Shown in pieces: positions 9,410-20,863 of a DNA stretch of 64,000 bases. Source of the DNA: Avibacterium volantium (GTDB taxonomy: Bacteria > Pseudomonadota > Gammaproteobacteria > Enterobacterales > Pasteurellaceae). How positions within the stretch are numbered: the first letter of the stretch is position 1; each line of letters starts with the position of its first letter. Position numbers and translations under genes: made by a program. The notes under the pieces are model-generated. The model did no database searches. It worked only from the letters and a program-made list of their open reading frames with translations, and was not told the DNA's origin. Location: positions 715,001 to 779,000 of the forward strand of contig NZ_LR134167.1 of the NCBI RefSeq assembly GCF_900635775.1, in the 5' to 3' direction.

Positions 9410-9490
9410 GTGTTGCTGAAGATTTTACTCAAGATAGTGGTTCTTTACAAGAACTATTAATGTGTAATGCTATACTCCAATCAAAACCAT

Positions 9491-10519
9491 TTAATTGTTT
9501 ACCCCAAACTGATACTCAATCCATTGTTTATAAGGCCGATTTTTCTTACCAATGCCGCCGTATTTTTGCCATTCTGGGTGATTTGGGGTGTCAGGCAGGC
9601 ATTCTGGTTCAAGGGCGATGCCTTGATAATCTTGGTAAGTATGGCCTAGGCGATTTGGCGTACCAGCCAGATAATTCCCTGTGTAAATTTGCAATGTTGG
9701 TTGTGAGGTGGAAAGGGCAAGGGAAAGCTGGCGATTGCTAGAAGTCAGTACCGCGCAAGGTTGTGTGCCATTGAGTAAAAAGGCGTGATCATAGCCTTTG
9801 GTGAGCTGCTGTTCTTGTTGTAAGAAATCTTGTGCGAGCGTTTTTTCTTGGCGGAAATCAAAACTTGAGCCTTGCACCGCTTTGAGTGGAGCATTCGGAA
9901 TGCCTTGTTCGTTCACTGGTAAAAAATAGTCCGCATTCAGTTGCAGAAAATGCCCGCGAACGTCCGTGCCTTGGCTTGCATTATCTAAATTAAAATAGGC
10001 GTGATTGGTGAGATTAAGCGGTGTGTCTTCATCGGTTAGGGCTTCAAATTCAATGCGAACGCTATTTTGCTCCGTTAAGCGATAAGTGGTTTTTACTTGC
10101 ACATTGCCGACAAAACCTTGATCGCCATTTGGCGAGAATAGGGAAAATTGGACAAAATTATCACCGCACTTTTCCACTTGCCAACGGCGTTTATCAAAGC
10201 CTTCGCCGCCGTGAAGTTGGTGTTTGCCTTGATTGGCGTTAAGGTAAACCGTTCTGCCATTTAAACGAAAACGGCTGTTGGCAATACGGTTGGCATAACG
10301 CCCCACGGTTACACCTAAATAGGCTTGTTGTTTTAGGTAATCAGGCACTTGCGCGCCCAATAGCACTTCTTGTAAGCCGCCATCGACAGGCACTTGGCAA
10401 GAAAGCCAAGTTGCGCCCCAATCCATTAATTGAATGCGCATTCCTTGTTGATTGGTTAGGGTAAATAGGTTGAAGGGCTTGCCGTCTGGCGCAAGCCCTG
10501 TGTGAGATTGTCTTAACAT
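9491..10519 (-). CDS. galM: Aldose 1-epimerase (mutarotase)
   Basis: Interconverts beta- and alpha-D-galactose so that GalK can phosphorylate the alpha form. The 342-residue protein shows [12 protein letters not shown], the conserved NHAYFNL (catalytic His region, about 175) and [11 protein letters not shown] with the catalytic Glu (about 305). The ATG at 10519 follows AAGGGG inside galK and overlaps the galK end by 7 bp, implying translational coupling. Last gene of galT-galK-galM. Confidence 0.93.
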   Translation of the reverse strand: MLRQSHTGLAPDGKPFNLFTLTNQQGMRIQLMDWGATWLSCQVPVDGGLQEVLLGAQVPDYLKQQAYLGVTVGRYANRIANSRFRLNGRTVYLNANQGKHQLHGGEGFDKRRWQVEKCGDNFVQFSLFSPNGDQGFVGNVQVKTTYRLTEQNSVRIEFEALTDEDTPLNLTNHAYFNLDNASQGTDVRGHFLQLNADYFLPVNEQGIPNAPLKAVQGSSFDFRQEKTLAQDFLQQEQQLTKGYDHAFLLNGTQPCAVLTSSNRQLSLALSTSQPTLQIYTGNYLAGTPNRLGHTYQDYQGIALEPECLPDTPNHPEWQKYGGIGKKNRPYKQWIEYQFGVNN

Positions 10520-11670
10520 ACGGCGACCCCTTGTGAGGCGGTGCAAACATAGAAATCTTCTTTTAATCCTGTTTGTTTTTCATAGTTTTCTGCGATGATG
10601 TTACGCACGGCGTCCACCTTATCCAACGGCGCAACCACCACGATACAACCACCAAAGCCGCCGCCTGTCATTCTTGCGCCGCCCGTGTTACCCACGGCAA
10701 GTTGGGCTAATTCCACCAAGTAATCAATTTGTGGCACGGTGATCTCGAAATCATCGCGCATTGAATCGTGGGATTGTGCCATTAATTGCCCAAGTTTTGT
10801 GAGATCGCCTTGTTTTAAGGCTTCCACCGCGGCAAGCACGCGAGCGTTTTCGCTAACAACGTGTCTGGCGCGTTTGGCCACGATAGGATCAAGTGCGGTG
10901 AGTTTTTCCTCCATTTTTTCGAATTGTTCTACGGACACATCACGCAAGGCGTTCACGCCAAAAAATTCTGCGGCTTGTTCACATTGCGCGCGGCGTGTGT
11001 TGTATTCACCAGCCACTAAATCGTGTTTAACGTGCGAATTGACAATCATCACTGCCACATCATTAGGAACAGGGGTTGGCTGAGTTTCAAGGCTGCGGCA
11101 ATCGATCATCAATAAATGATCTTTTTGTCCAAGGGCGGAAATAAGCTGATCCATATTACCGCAATTCGCGCCCACAAATTTGTTTTCTGCTTGCTGCCCG
11201 ATTAACGCCAGCTGGGTATCGCTGAGTGGAAGTTGTGCGAGCTGTTGGCAAAATTTCCCCACCGCCACTTCAAGCGAAGCAGAAGAACTTAACCCCGCAG
11301 AAAGTGGGACGTTACCACTAATCACTAAATCCGCGCCTTGTTTGAAGTCAGGGCATTGCGCTTGAATAAATTTCACCACGCCACGTACATAGCCCGTCCA
11401 TTTGTGGGTGGGATTAGGCTCAATGGGTTTAGCAAGATCAAATTCGTCAAATTCATCAAGATCGGCGGCATAAACACGGAAAAGGCTATCATCACGCTTT
11501 GCGCCACATACTGCTGTACCGTAATTAATCGCGCAAGGCATTACAAAGCCGTCATTGTAATCCGTATGCTCGCCGATAATATTGACACGCCCAGGAGCAT
11601 AAACACGCAGATCAAAAGTGCGGTGGAATTTTTCGGAAAATAATTGTTCTGCTCGTTGTTGTGGGTTCAT
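10513..11670 (-). CDS. galK: Galactokinase
   Basis: ATP-dependent phosphorylation of galactose to galactose 1-phosphate. The 385-residue GHMP kinase has the galactokinase signature [22 protein letters not shown] (about 26-47), the ATP loop [15 protein letters not shown] (about 120-134) and [13 protein letters not shown] near 335. I chose the ATG at 11670, behind GGAG, where family similarity begins. It appears intact, in contrast to the broken mglA and repressor nearby. Confidence 0.95.
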   Translation of the reverse strand: MNPQQRAEQLFSEKFHRTFDLRVYAPGRVNIIGEHTDYNDGFVMPCAINYGTAVCGAKRDDSLFRVYAADLDEFDEFDLAKPIEPNPTHKWTGYVRGVVKFIQAQCPDFKQGADLVISGNVPLSAGLSSSASLEVAVGKFCQQLAQLPLSDTQLALIGQQAENKFVGANCGNMDQLISALGQKDHLLMIDCRSLETQPTPVPNDVAVMIVNSHVKHDLVAGEYNTRRAQCEQAAEFFGVNALRDVSVEQFEKMEEKLTALDPIVAKRARHVVSENARVLAAVEALKQGDLTKLGQLMAQSHDSMRDDFEITVPQIDYLVELAQLAVGNTGGARMTGGGFGGCIVVVAPLDKVDAVRNIIAENYEKQTGLKEDFYVCTASQGVAVC

Positions 11671-11734
11671 CAGTTGTCTCCTTCGATTTAGTGGCTGTCG
11701 ATAATTCATTGTGCATTTGAGTTATCAACAGATC

Positions 11735-12826
<1,092 letters not shown>

Positions 12827-12856
12827 CTATAAAATAGCAGATTGCCAAAAATAAAC

Positions 12857-12872
12857 TATTAACTAGATCACA
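12857..12872. promoter_or_regulatory. Weak CRP-like site in the galT-galS intergenic region
   Basis: TATTA-N6-TCACA, eight of ten positions of TGTGA-N6-TCACA. It sits midway between galT and the repressor gene. Given catabolite control of gal genes in relatives, a role is plausible, but the left half-site is poor. Confidence 0.35.
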
Positions 12873-12921
12873 AATTAAGAAAAAAAGTGTGATTTTTTTG
12901 TGATGTAGTTTTCATTTTTTA

Positions 12922-12937
12922 AAGTAAGCGTTTTCAA
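12922..12937. promoter_or_regulatory. GalR/GalS-like operator upstream of the repressor gene
   Basis: AAGTAAGCGTTTTCAA carries the GTAAnCGnTTnCA core. It lies about 60 bp before the repressor start, consistent with autoregulation. Confidence 0.55.
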
Positions 12938-12998
12938 TCACAGAAAATTCTTTATATGATAAGTGCGGTGTAAATTTGCAGAGTTTTTAGGGGAGAAG

Positions 12999-14001
12999 AT
13001 GATTACCATTCGTGATGTAGCAAAACAAGCGGGCGTTTCCGTGGCAACAGTTTCGCGCGTGTTGAATAATCATTCTTCCGCCAGTGAAAAGGCACGCCTT
13101 GCAGTGCAAAAAGCGGTGCAGGAATTGGGCTATCACCCGAATGCTAATGCGCAAGCCCTTGCCTTGCAAAACACTGACACCATTGGCGTGGTGGTCACGG
13201 ACGTTACCGATCCTTTCTTTGCGATTTTAGTGAAAGCAGTGGATAAAGTGGCGGAACAGCACAACAAAAGCATTTTGATCGGCATTGGTTATCATAATGC
13301 GGAAAAGGAACGTAATGCCATTGAAACCTTGCTACGCAAGCGTTGTAGCTGTTTGGTGGTTCACACCAAAGCCTTGAGTGATGAAGAACTTAGCCAATAT
13401 TTAAGCCGCATTGCGGGAATGGTGGTGATTAATCGCGTGGTACAAGGCTATGAAAATCGTTGCGTAAGCCTAGATAACACCAAAGGGACGTTTATTGCTA
13501 CGGAAAATTTAATCCGCCTTGGGCATAAGCAAATTGGCTATATAGGCTCAAATCACCAAATCAGTGATGAGGCGGAACGCATTCAAGGCTATTTGAATGC
13601 TCTTGCGCAGCACAATTTGCCAATGGCGGAACATCGTATTGCGCACAGTTTCGCCTGATTTTGAAGGGGGCGAGCAGGCGATGATCCATTTGTTGAGCTA
13701 CAATTCTGATTTGACCGCCGTGGTGGCTTATAACGACACAATGGCGGCAGGCGCAATTTCGGTGCTGAATGAAAACAATATCAACGTGCCGAAACAATTT
13801 TCCATTATCGGCTTTGATGATATGCCCATTGCTCGTTATCTGATTCCGAAGCTCACCACCATTCGCTATCCCATTGATTTAATGGCAACTTATGCGGCAA
13901 ATTTAGCGTTAAGTTTGGTGGATAACCGCATTAATACGCCGATTCACACCCAATTTAACCCCACCCTAGTCAGACGATTTTCCACAGAACCCTGCGATTA
14001 A
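12999..14001 (+). pseudogene. galS: Frameshifted galactose repressor (LacI family, GalR/GalS)
   Basis: The N-terminal part (from ATG 12999, behind GGGAG) has the LacI helix-turn-helix [20 protein letters not shown] and most of the sugar-binding domain, then stops at 13658. The C-terminal part continues in the +1 frame ([34 protein letters not shown]) to 14001. Removing one T from the TTT at 13649-13651 restores [12 protein letters not shown] and a 333-residue protein, the normal length. The truncated product keeps the DNA-binding domain but lacks a third of the effector/dimer core. It is flanked by galT and mglB with three operators around it. Real mutation or sequencing error cannot be told apart here. 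Confidence 0.85.
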
Positions 14002-14034
14002 TTTATGATCATCGTCACATTTTTAAATATTTTT

Positions 14035-14050
14035 TTGTAATCGTTTCCAT
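14035..14050. promoter_or_regulatory. GalR/GalS-like operator upstream of mglB
   Basis: TTGTAATCGTTTCCAT contains the GTAAnCGnTTnCA core and abuts the perfect CRP site at 14054-14069, as expected for joint repression and activation of mglBAC. Confidence 0.6.
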
Positions 14051-14053
14051 TAA

Positions 14054-14069
14054 TGTGAGAGGGATCACA
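14054..14069. promoter_or_regulatory. Perfect CRP site of mglBAC
   Basis: TGTGA-GAGGGA-TCACA, a full match to the CRP consensus half-sites, about 140 bp before mglB and next to the operator. It indicates cAMP-dependent activation of the galactose transporter. Confidence 0.8.
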
Positions 14070-14205
14070 GTCTTATAGGCTGTTTTTCGTTATGCTCTGT
14101 GCCGTTATTGAATTTATTTCACAACAAATCCTTGTGCTGTATGAAATAAATTTAGCAGTATGTACAACATCTTCGTGATCGTTTAATCCATTTAAGGAGC
14201 TATCT

Positions 14206-15198
14206 ATGAAAAAAACTGTATTAAAAACCACCGCACTTGCTGTGGGCTTAGGTCTTGCTGCAACAACAGCACAAGCGGTGAACCGCATTGGTGTAACTAT
14301 TTACAAATATGACGATAATTTTATGTCTTTAATGCGTCAAGAAATTGATAAAGAAGCGAAAACACTTAAAGATGTCGAATTATTAATGAACGACTCACAA
14401 AACGCCCAATCGGTACAAAATGACCAAGTTGATGTGTTGATCTCTAAAGGGGTGAAAGCGCTTGCTATTAACCTTGTAGATCCCGCGGCAGCGCCAACCA
14501 TTATTGGCAAAGCAAAATCTGAAGATATTCCTGTGGTGTTCTTTAATAAAGATCCCGGTGCAAAAGCGATTAATAGTTATGAACAAGCTTATTATGTGGG
14601 AACTGACCCGAAAGAATCTGGCGTGATCCAAGGGCAGCTTATCACCAAGCACTGGAAAGCCAATCCAGCTTTTGACTTAAACAAAGACGGTAAGATCCAA
14701 TATGTTTTATTAAAAGGTGAGCCGGGACACCCAGATGCGGAAGCGCGTACTAAATATGTGATTGAAGAATTAAATAAAAACGGCATTGAAACGGAACAAC
14801 TCTTTATCGACACCGGAATGTGGGACGCAGCATTAGCCAAAGATAAAATGGACGCGTGGTTATCCAGCTCTAAAGCGAACAACATTGAAGTGATTATTTC
14901 TAACAATGACGGAATGGCAATGGGGGCATTGGAAGCCACGAAAGCACACGGTAAAAAACTGCCTATCTTTGGTGTGGACGCCTTGCCTGAAGTGTTACAG
15001 CTTATCAAGAAAGGCGAAATCACAGGGACTGTGTTAAATGACGGTGTAAACCAAGGTAAAGCCGTGGTGCAATTAGCTAATAATCTGGCGAATGAAAAAC
15101 CAGCCACAGAAGGCACACAATGGAAATTAGAAAGCAAAGTTGTGCGTATTCCTTATGTTGGTGTGGACGCGGATAACTTAAATGAATTCTTAAAATAA
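14206..15198 (+). CDS. mglB: D-galactose/glucose-binding periplasmic protein
   Basis: Periplasmic receptor that delivers galactose to MglAC. The 330-residue protein has a classical signal peptide ([23 protein letters not shown], cleaved around residue 24), then [14 protein letters not shown], a calcium-loop-like [10 protein letters not shown] near 160, and [10 protein letters not shown]. Full length. It is followed by a hairpin before mglA, a common way to keep receptor in excess over permease. Confidence 0.95.
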   Translation: MKKTVLKTTALAVGLGLAATTAQAVNRIGVTIYKYDDNFMSLMRQEIDKEAKTLKDVELLMNDSQNAQSVQNDQVDVLISKGVKALAINLVDPAAAPTIIGKAKSEDIPVVFFNKDPGAKAINSYEQAYYVGTDPKESGVIQGQLITKHWKANPAFDLNKDGKIQYVLLKGEPGHPDAEARTKYVIEELNKNGIETEQLFIDTGMWDAALAKDKMDAWLSSSKANNIEVIISNNDGMAMGALEATKAHGKKLPIFGVDALPEVLQLIKKGEITGTVLNDGVNQGKAVVQLANNLANEKPATEGTQWKLESKVVRIPYVGVDADNLNEFLK

Positions 15199-15211
15199 TT
15201 GTGCTATTGCT

Positions 15212-15233
15212 AGGGGAGCATTGCTCCCCTTTT
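15212..15233 (+). terminator. Intercistronic hairpin between mglB and mglA
   Basis: Eight-bp stem AGGGGAGC/GCTCCCCT with a three-base loop and a short T-run. Its position right after the binding-protein gene suggests partial termination or protection of the mglB mRNA end. Confidence 0.65.
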
Positions 15234-15247
15234 GTATGAGGTTGGAT

Positions 15248-16773
15248 ATGACAGTACAAACACAAACGCCAAACCACCAAGAAGTGCTGCTTACAATGAC
15301 GAACGTAAGCAAAACTTTCCCCGGTGTTAAAGCCCTAGATCGGGCAAATCTCACCGTTCGTTCTCATTCTGTTCACGCGTTAATGGGAGAAAACGGTGCG
15401 GGCAAATCCACCTTACTGAAATGCTTATTCGGCATTTACGCCAAAGATGAAGGGGAAATTCTCTTTTTAAATCAACCTGTTAATTTTAAAACCTCAAAAG
15501 AAGCGCTCGAAAATGGCATTTCAATGGTTCACCAAGAACTCAATTTGGTACGTCAGCGTAATGTAATGGATAACCTTTGGCTTGGACGCTATCCACTGAA
15601 AGGGATTTTTGTCGATCACGGCAAAATGTATCGTGATACCAAAGCCATTTTTGATGAATTGGATATTGATGTTGATCCTAAAGAAAAAGTGGCAAATCTC
15701 TCTGTTTCACAAATGCAAATGATTGAAATTGCAAAGGCTTTTTCTTATAACGCAAAAATTGTGATTATGGACGAACCCACTTCATCGCTATCTGAAAAAG
15801 AAGTGGAGCATTTATTTAAGATCATCGAAAAGCTCAAAGAACGCGGTTGTGGAATTATTTATATTTCGCACAAAATGGACGAAATTTTCAAAATTTGCGA
15901 TGAAATTACCATTTTACGCGATGGCAAATGGATCAACACCGTGCCAGTCAAAGGCAGCACGATGGACGAAATTGTGGCAATGATGGTAGGGCGTGAACTT
16001 ACGCAACGTTTCCCTGAAAAAACCAACACACCACAAGAAGTCATTTTAGAAGTGGAACACCTAACGGCACTGAACCAACCTTCTATTCAAGATGTCAGCT
16101 TCCAGCTTCGTAAAGGGGAAATTCTCGGCATCGCAGGGCTTGTTGGAGCAAAACGCACGGACATTGTGGAAACCATTTTTGGCGTGCGTGAACGTAAAAC
16201 GGGCGAAATTAAATTGCACGGAAAAACAATGAAAAATCGCACCGCACTTGAAGCCATTAATAACGGTTTTGCCTTGGTCACGGAAGAACGCCGTTCCACA
16301 GGGATTTATGCTAACCTAAATATTGAATTTAACTCATTGATTTCAAATATTAAATCTTATTTAGGGCGGCTAGGTTTGCTAAGTGGTGAGAAGATGAAAA
16401 GCGACACCCAGTGGGTGATCGATGCAATGAATGTGAAAACGCCATCGCACAAAACCACCATCGGATCGCTTTCGGGCGGAAACCAGCAAAAAGTGGTTAT
16501 CGGGCGCTGGTTGCTCACTCAGCCTGAAATATTAATGCTTGATGAACCAACACGCGGCATTGATATTGGGGCGAAATTTGAAATTTACCAACTAATTATG
16601 GAACTCGCCAACAAAGGGGGAAAGGCATTATTATGATTTCTTCTGAAATGCCAGAACTGTTAGGCGTAACTGACCGAATTTTAGTAATGAGTAACGGAAA
16701 AGTGGCGGGCATTGTTGAAACCGCAAAAACTTCGCAAGAAGAAATTCTGCAACTTGCAGCGAAATATCTCTAA
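15248..16773 (+). pseudogene. mglA: Frameshifted galactose ABC transporter ATP-binding protein
   Basis: Twin-ATPase subunit of the Mgl importer. The first cassette has [25 protein letters not shown] and [11 protein letters not shown]; the second has the LSGGNQQKV signature and [11 protein letters not shown]. The frame stops at 16636 after [11 protein letters not shown]. The missing end ([22 protein letters not shown] ... AAKYL) follows in another frame to 16773. The break is at a run of five G (16616-16620); three or six G would restore a protein of about 507 residues. The truncated 462-residue product loses the region after the second Walker B. The start is the ATG at 15248, where homology begins. 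Confidence 0.85.
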
Positions 16774-16791
16774 TTTAGAAGGAAATGAATT

Positions 16792-17802
16792 ATGTCAGCT
16801 TTAAAACAAAATAAATCGCTAGATTTCCTCAAACAAAACGCTATTTACTTTGTGCTGTTGGTGCTTCTTGGCATTATCATTATGCAAGATTCCAGCTTTT
16901 TAAGTTTAAGAAATTTTAGTAATATTCTTACCCAATCTTCCGTGCGTTTAATCATCGCCCTTGGCGTGGCAGGCTTGCTGGTAACCCAAGGCACGGATTT
17001 ATCCGCAGGGCGTCAAGTGGGGCTTGCCGCGGTAATTTCTGCGACACTTTTGCAAGCAATGGATAATATGAACCGTGTGTTCCCTGATCTTGCCGAAATC
17101 CCAATTCCTGTGGTTATTCTTATTGTTTGTGCCATTGGCGCAGTAATTGGATTAGTCAACGGCGTAGTGATTGCCTACCTTAATGTAACGCCATTTATTG
17201 CCACAATGGGAACGATGATTATCGTGTACGGAATTAACTCCCTTTACTATGACGCCGTGGGATCATCACCAATTGCAGGCTTTAACGAACAATTCTCCAC
17301 CTTTGCGCAAGGCTTTTTCCGCTTAGGTAGCTTTAAACTTTCCTACATCACCATTTATGCCGCAATTTGCTCGCTATTTGTATGGATCTTATGGAATAAA
17401 ACCCGCTTCGGCAAAAACATCTTTGCCATTGGTGGCAACCCAGAAGCGGCGCGTGTTTCAGGGGTAAACGTAACTCGCAACCTTGTTGTTATCTATATGA
17501 TTGCAGGGGTATTTTACGCTTTCGGCGGTATGCTCGAAGCAGGACGCATCGGCAGTGCCACCAACAACCTTGGTTTTATGTACGAACTTGATGCCATTGC
17601 CGCTTGCGTGGTAGGGGGCGTTTCCTTCGCAGGCGGTGTGGGAACAGTGATCGGCGTTATCACAGGGGTGCTTATCTTCACCGTGATCAATTACGGCTTA
17701 ACCTACATCGGCGTAAACCCTTACTGGCAATACATCATCAAAGGTAGCATTATCATCTTCGCTGTTGCCATTGACTCGCTCAAATACGCGAAGAAAAAAT
17801 AA
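16792..17802 (+). CDS. mglC: Galactose ABC transporter permease
   Basis: Membrane channel of the Mgl importer, in the BPD_transp_2 (ribose/galactose) permease family. The 336-residue protein has about eight to ten helices, with family blocks TQGTDLSAGRQVGL, TPFIATMGTM, and FAIGGNPEAARVSGVNV, which contacts the ATPase. Full length, 18 bp after mglA, behind AAGGAA. Confidence 0.95.
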   Translation: MSALKQNKSLDFLKQNAIYFVLLVLLGIIIMQDSSFLSLRNFSNILTQSSVRLIIALGVAGLLVTQGTDLSAGRQVGLAAVISATLLQAMDNMNRVFPDLAEIPIPVVILIVCAIGAVIGLVNGVVIAYLNVTPFIATMGTMIIVYGINSLYYDAVGSSPIAGFNEQFSTFAQGFFRLGSFKLSYITIYAAICSLFVWILWNKTRFGKNIFAIGGNPEAARVSGVNVTRNLVVIYMIAGVFYAFGGMLEAGRIGSATNNLGFMYELDAIAACVVGGVSFAGGVGTVIGVITGVLIFTVINYGLTYIGVNPYWQYIIKGSIIIFAVAIDSLKYAKKK

Positions 17803-17838
17803 GTGCGGTGAAAAATTCGCAAAAAAATTACCGCACTT
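17801..17838 (+). terminator. Dual-uptake-signal terminator after mglC
   Basis: AAGTGCGGT (17801-17809) and its complement ACCGCACTT (17830-17838) form an inverted pair around an A-rich loop. Such paired uptake signals commonly serve as terminators in Pasteurellaceae. Confidence 0.7.
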
Positions 17839-17874
17839 AATATTTCCTACCTTAACTAAGATAACGCTATATCA

Positions 17875-17902
17875 AACGGGCTGACACATAGGTCAGCCCG
17901 TT
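17875..17902. repeat. Perfect 11-bp inverted repeat of unknown role
   Basis: AACGGGCTGAC and its complement GTCAGCCCGTT around a six-base loop, between mglC and the zinc-ribbon gene. It lacks a proper T-run on either strand, so it is at best a weak terminator. Confidence 0.6.
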
Positions 17903-17950
17903 CACCATTTCCAACAATAATCATAAAGAAATAATCCTTCCCTTATGTTA

Positions 17951-18190
17951 TTAGCCATTCACTAACCAACTTACAGCGATAACAATCGTAAAAATAGCGA
18001 GCCAGATTAAATGTAACCTATTGCTTTTTCTATTGATTTCTTGGTTTTGCAAATAACGGTTGTGCCATTGTTGGCGGAATTGGGCTAAATGATTTTTATC
18101 TAAGGAAAACCCACAGTTAGGGCAAGCTAACATTGTCGTTGTGATCGCCTTTCGGCATTTCGGGCAATGTTGCATTAATGCGCTGTTCAT
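17951..18190 (-). CDS. Small membrane protein with an N-terminal zinc ribbon
   Basis: A 79-residue protein: two CxxC knuckles (CPKC at about 9-12, CPNC at about 23-26) form a probable zinc ribbon, then a polar segment rich in Gln/Asn, then a single C-terminal transmembrane helix (LIWLAIFTIVIAVSWLV, about 60-76). The ATG at 18190 has AAGGA eight bases upstream. I know no function for this architecture. It stands alone next to the IS element. Confidence 0.65.
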   Translation of the reverse strand: MNSALMQHCPKCRKAITTTMLACPNCGFSLDKNHLAQFRQQWHNRYLQNQEINRKSNRLHLIWLAIFTIVIAVSWLVNG

Positions 18191-18504
18191 CGTACAAATC
18201 CTTAATTAATGCTACGTTACAATTTCACTCTATTTGAGTGCTTAGCGTAGGCAATGATTTATCTTGCTATATTTGCGAGTGAAAAATTTTCTATTTATCT
18301 CAATGTGTTCTTGGATAAGAATGGCTGTTTCGGTGAATTTAATTGTTTATTGTTATAAACAAATTGTCAAAAAGAGCAATAGGTTATAAGAATCATTTTT
18401 CCAATAGTTAGGGAGTGTTTACTTTACATAAAATTTACAACTAATTACGCGAAATTGCCTAGTAATGTCGCGGTTTTGTGCTATTATTCGCAACCTAAAT
18501 TTAA
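18191..18504. other. Intergenic region without a recognisable gene
   Basis: An AT-rich gap between the zinc-ribbon gene and the IS element. I see no convincing reading frame, RNA gene or terminator in it; it should hold the promoter of the zinc-ribbon gene. Confidence 0.5.
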
Positions 18505-19217
18505 GGGGCTGTAGTAGATTAGCCCTAAATTTCACACCATTTTCGCAATATTTTTAACTGCTCTTTTGGTGTCCCAAAGTTAAACCGAAATTCACATTCC
18601 TTCAAGAATAAAGGAAAGTTTTTTCGGTTAATTCCATTATATTTTCGCAGTATCCGCTTCGCCTGATTCCAAAAATTTTCAATGCCATTAATATGATTTT
18701 GTTTCACCGCAAATAGCTCGGAATGATTGATTCGTTCGTGGTGAAATTCACTCACATCAAGCGCATCATAACTGCGATAAGTGTCCGTATAAACCCAGCT
18801 ATCAGGCTTGATTTTTCTTTTAATAACAGGGAGTAATGTTTCACTCTTGGTGTTTTCAACCACAACAGTAAATACCTTTCCTTGTCGTTTTAGTAACCCA
18901 AAAACAGCAACTTTTCCAGCCGCTCCTCGTCCTCGTTTTCCCTTTCGATGACCACCAAAATAGCTTTCGTCTAGTTCAATTTCCCCCTCAAAAATCTCGT
19001 TAACTTCAAGGGATAAATGATAGTCAATCACAAGCCTGATTTTATGGTAGAACAAAGCGGCTGTATTAGGTTGAATATCTAGCAAATTTGCTGCCGTTCT
19101 TGCAGTAACTTCTGCGATAAAAAACTCCAGCAGTTTTTTCTGTATAGATTTCTTTAATTTACAATATGTTATCTTCATTTTTGTAGTATAGCATTGTTGC
19201 TAATCTACTACAGCCCC
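18505..19217 (-). mobile_element. Complete IS1016-like insertion sequence (IS1595 family)
   Basis: A 713-bp element with perfect 17-bp terminal inverted repeats: GGGGCTGTAGTAGATTA at 18505-18521 and its exact complement at 19201-19217, enclosing one transposase gene. Size, termini and transposase agree with the IS1016 group known from Haemophilus. The eight bases outside each end (AAATTTAA, AAAATTTT) are both AT-rich but not identical, so no clean target duplication is visible. Intact ends and an intact reading frame suggest it may still be active. Confidence 0.9.
18525..19178 (-). CDS. IS1595-family transposase
   Basis: A 217-residue DDE-type transposase of the ISXO2-like group. Motifs: GEIELDESYFGGHRKGKRGRG (first Asp, about 65-85), VYTDTYRSYD (second Asp, about 129), and NHINGIENFWNQAKR (His-Asn-Glu region, about 161-175). 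It fills nearly the whole element and appears intact. A damaged relative lies at 27540-28038. Confidence 0.92.
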   Translation of the reverse strand: MKITYCKLKKSIQKKLLEFFIAEVTARTAANLLDIQPNTAALFYHKIRLVIDYHLSLEVNEIFEGEIELDESYFGGHRKGKRGRGAAGKVAVFGLLKRQGKVFTVVVENTKSETLLPVIKRKIKPDSWVYTDTYRSYDALDVSEFHHERINHSELFAVKQNHINGIENFWNQAKRILRKYNGINRKNFPLFLKECEFRFNFGTPKEQLKILRKWCEI

Positions 19218-20783
<1,566 letters not shown>

Positions 20784-20785
20784 GT

Positions 20786-20812
20786 AAAAAATAGGCTCTG
20801 GGATAAGAGCCT
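20786..20812 (-). terminator. Terminator of the GntR-type regulator gene
   Basis: On the minus strand GGCTCT-N6-AGAGCC with a following run of T. It lies between the convergent argD and the regulator gene, and may also act weakly on argD. Confidence 0.6.
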
Positions 20813-20863
20813 TACTGGAACAATGAATAGATTAGAGATCAAGTTTATTCTTGTACATATTAG

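Larger units (their letters stand above)
9349..9454 (-). ncRNA. Candidate structured RNA upstream of the Abi gene
   Basis: On the Abi strand the 146-bp gap after galM reads as a compact RNA: a 6-bp hairpin GTTCTT/AAGAAC with a 3-nt loop (9440-9454), a roughly 30-nt linker, then a long hairpin whose outer stem is ACTCGCC/GGCGAGT (9403-9409 with 9355-9361). Inside is a perfect 22-bp palindrome, and the outer stem is followed directly by a T-run. A weak promoter (TTGATT 9479-9484, ATTAAT 9456-9461, 17-bp spacing) precedes it. An RNA that terminates just before a toxin-like gene is the layout of RNA-antitoxin systems. The alternative is that this is simply the gal operon terminator. Confidence 0.35.

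Noticed and set aside
9250..9741. A long plus-strand frame running from the Abi gene into galM.
   Set aside because: It lies antisense to two well-supported genes, crosses the structured gap and shows no domain.
12885..12905. A second CRP site at the two GTGTGA/TTGTGA motifs upstream of the repressor gene.
   Set aside because: The halves are direct repeats rather than the inverted TGTGA/TCACA arrangement that CRP needs.
17801..17838. Inverted repeats that look like miniature transposon ends.
   Set aside because: They are paired uptake signals (AAGTGCGGT), which recur at gene ends all over the window.
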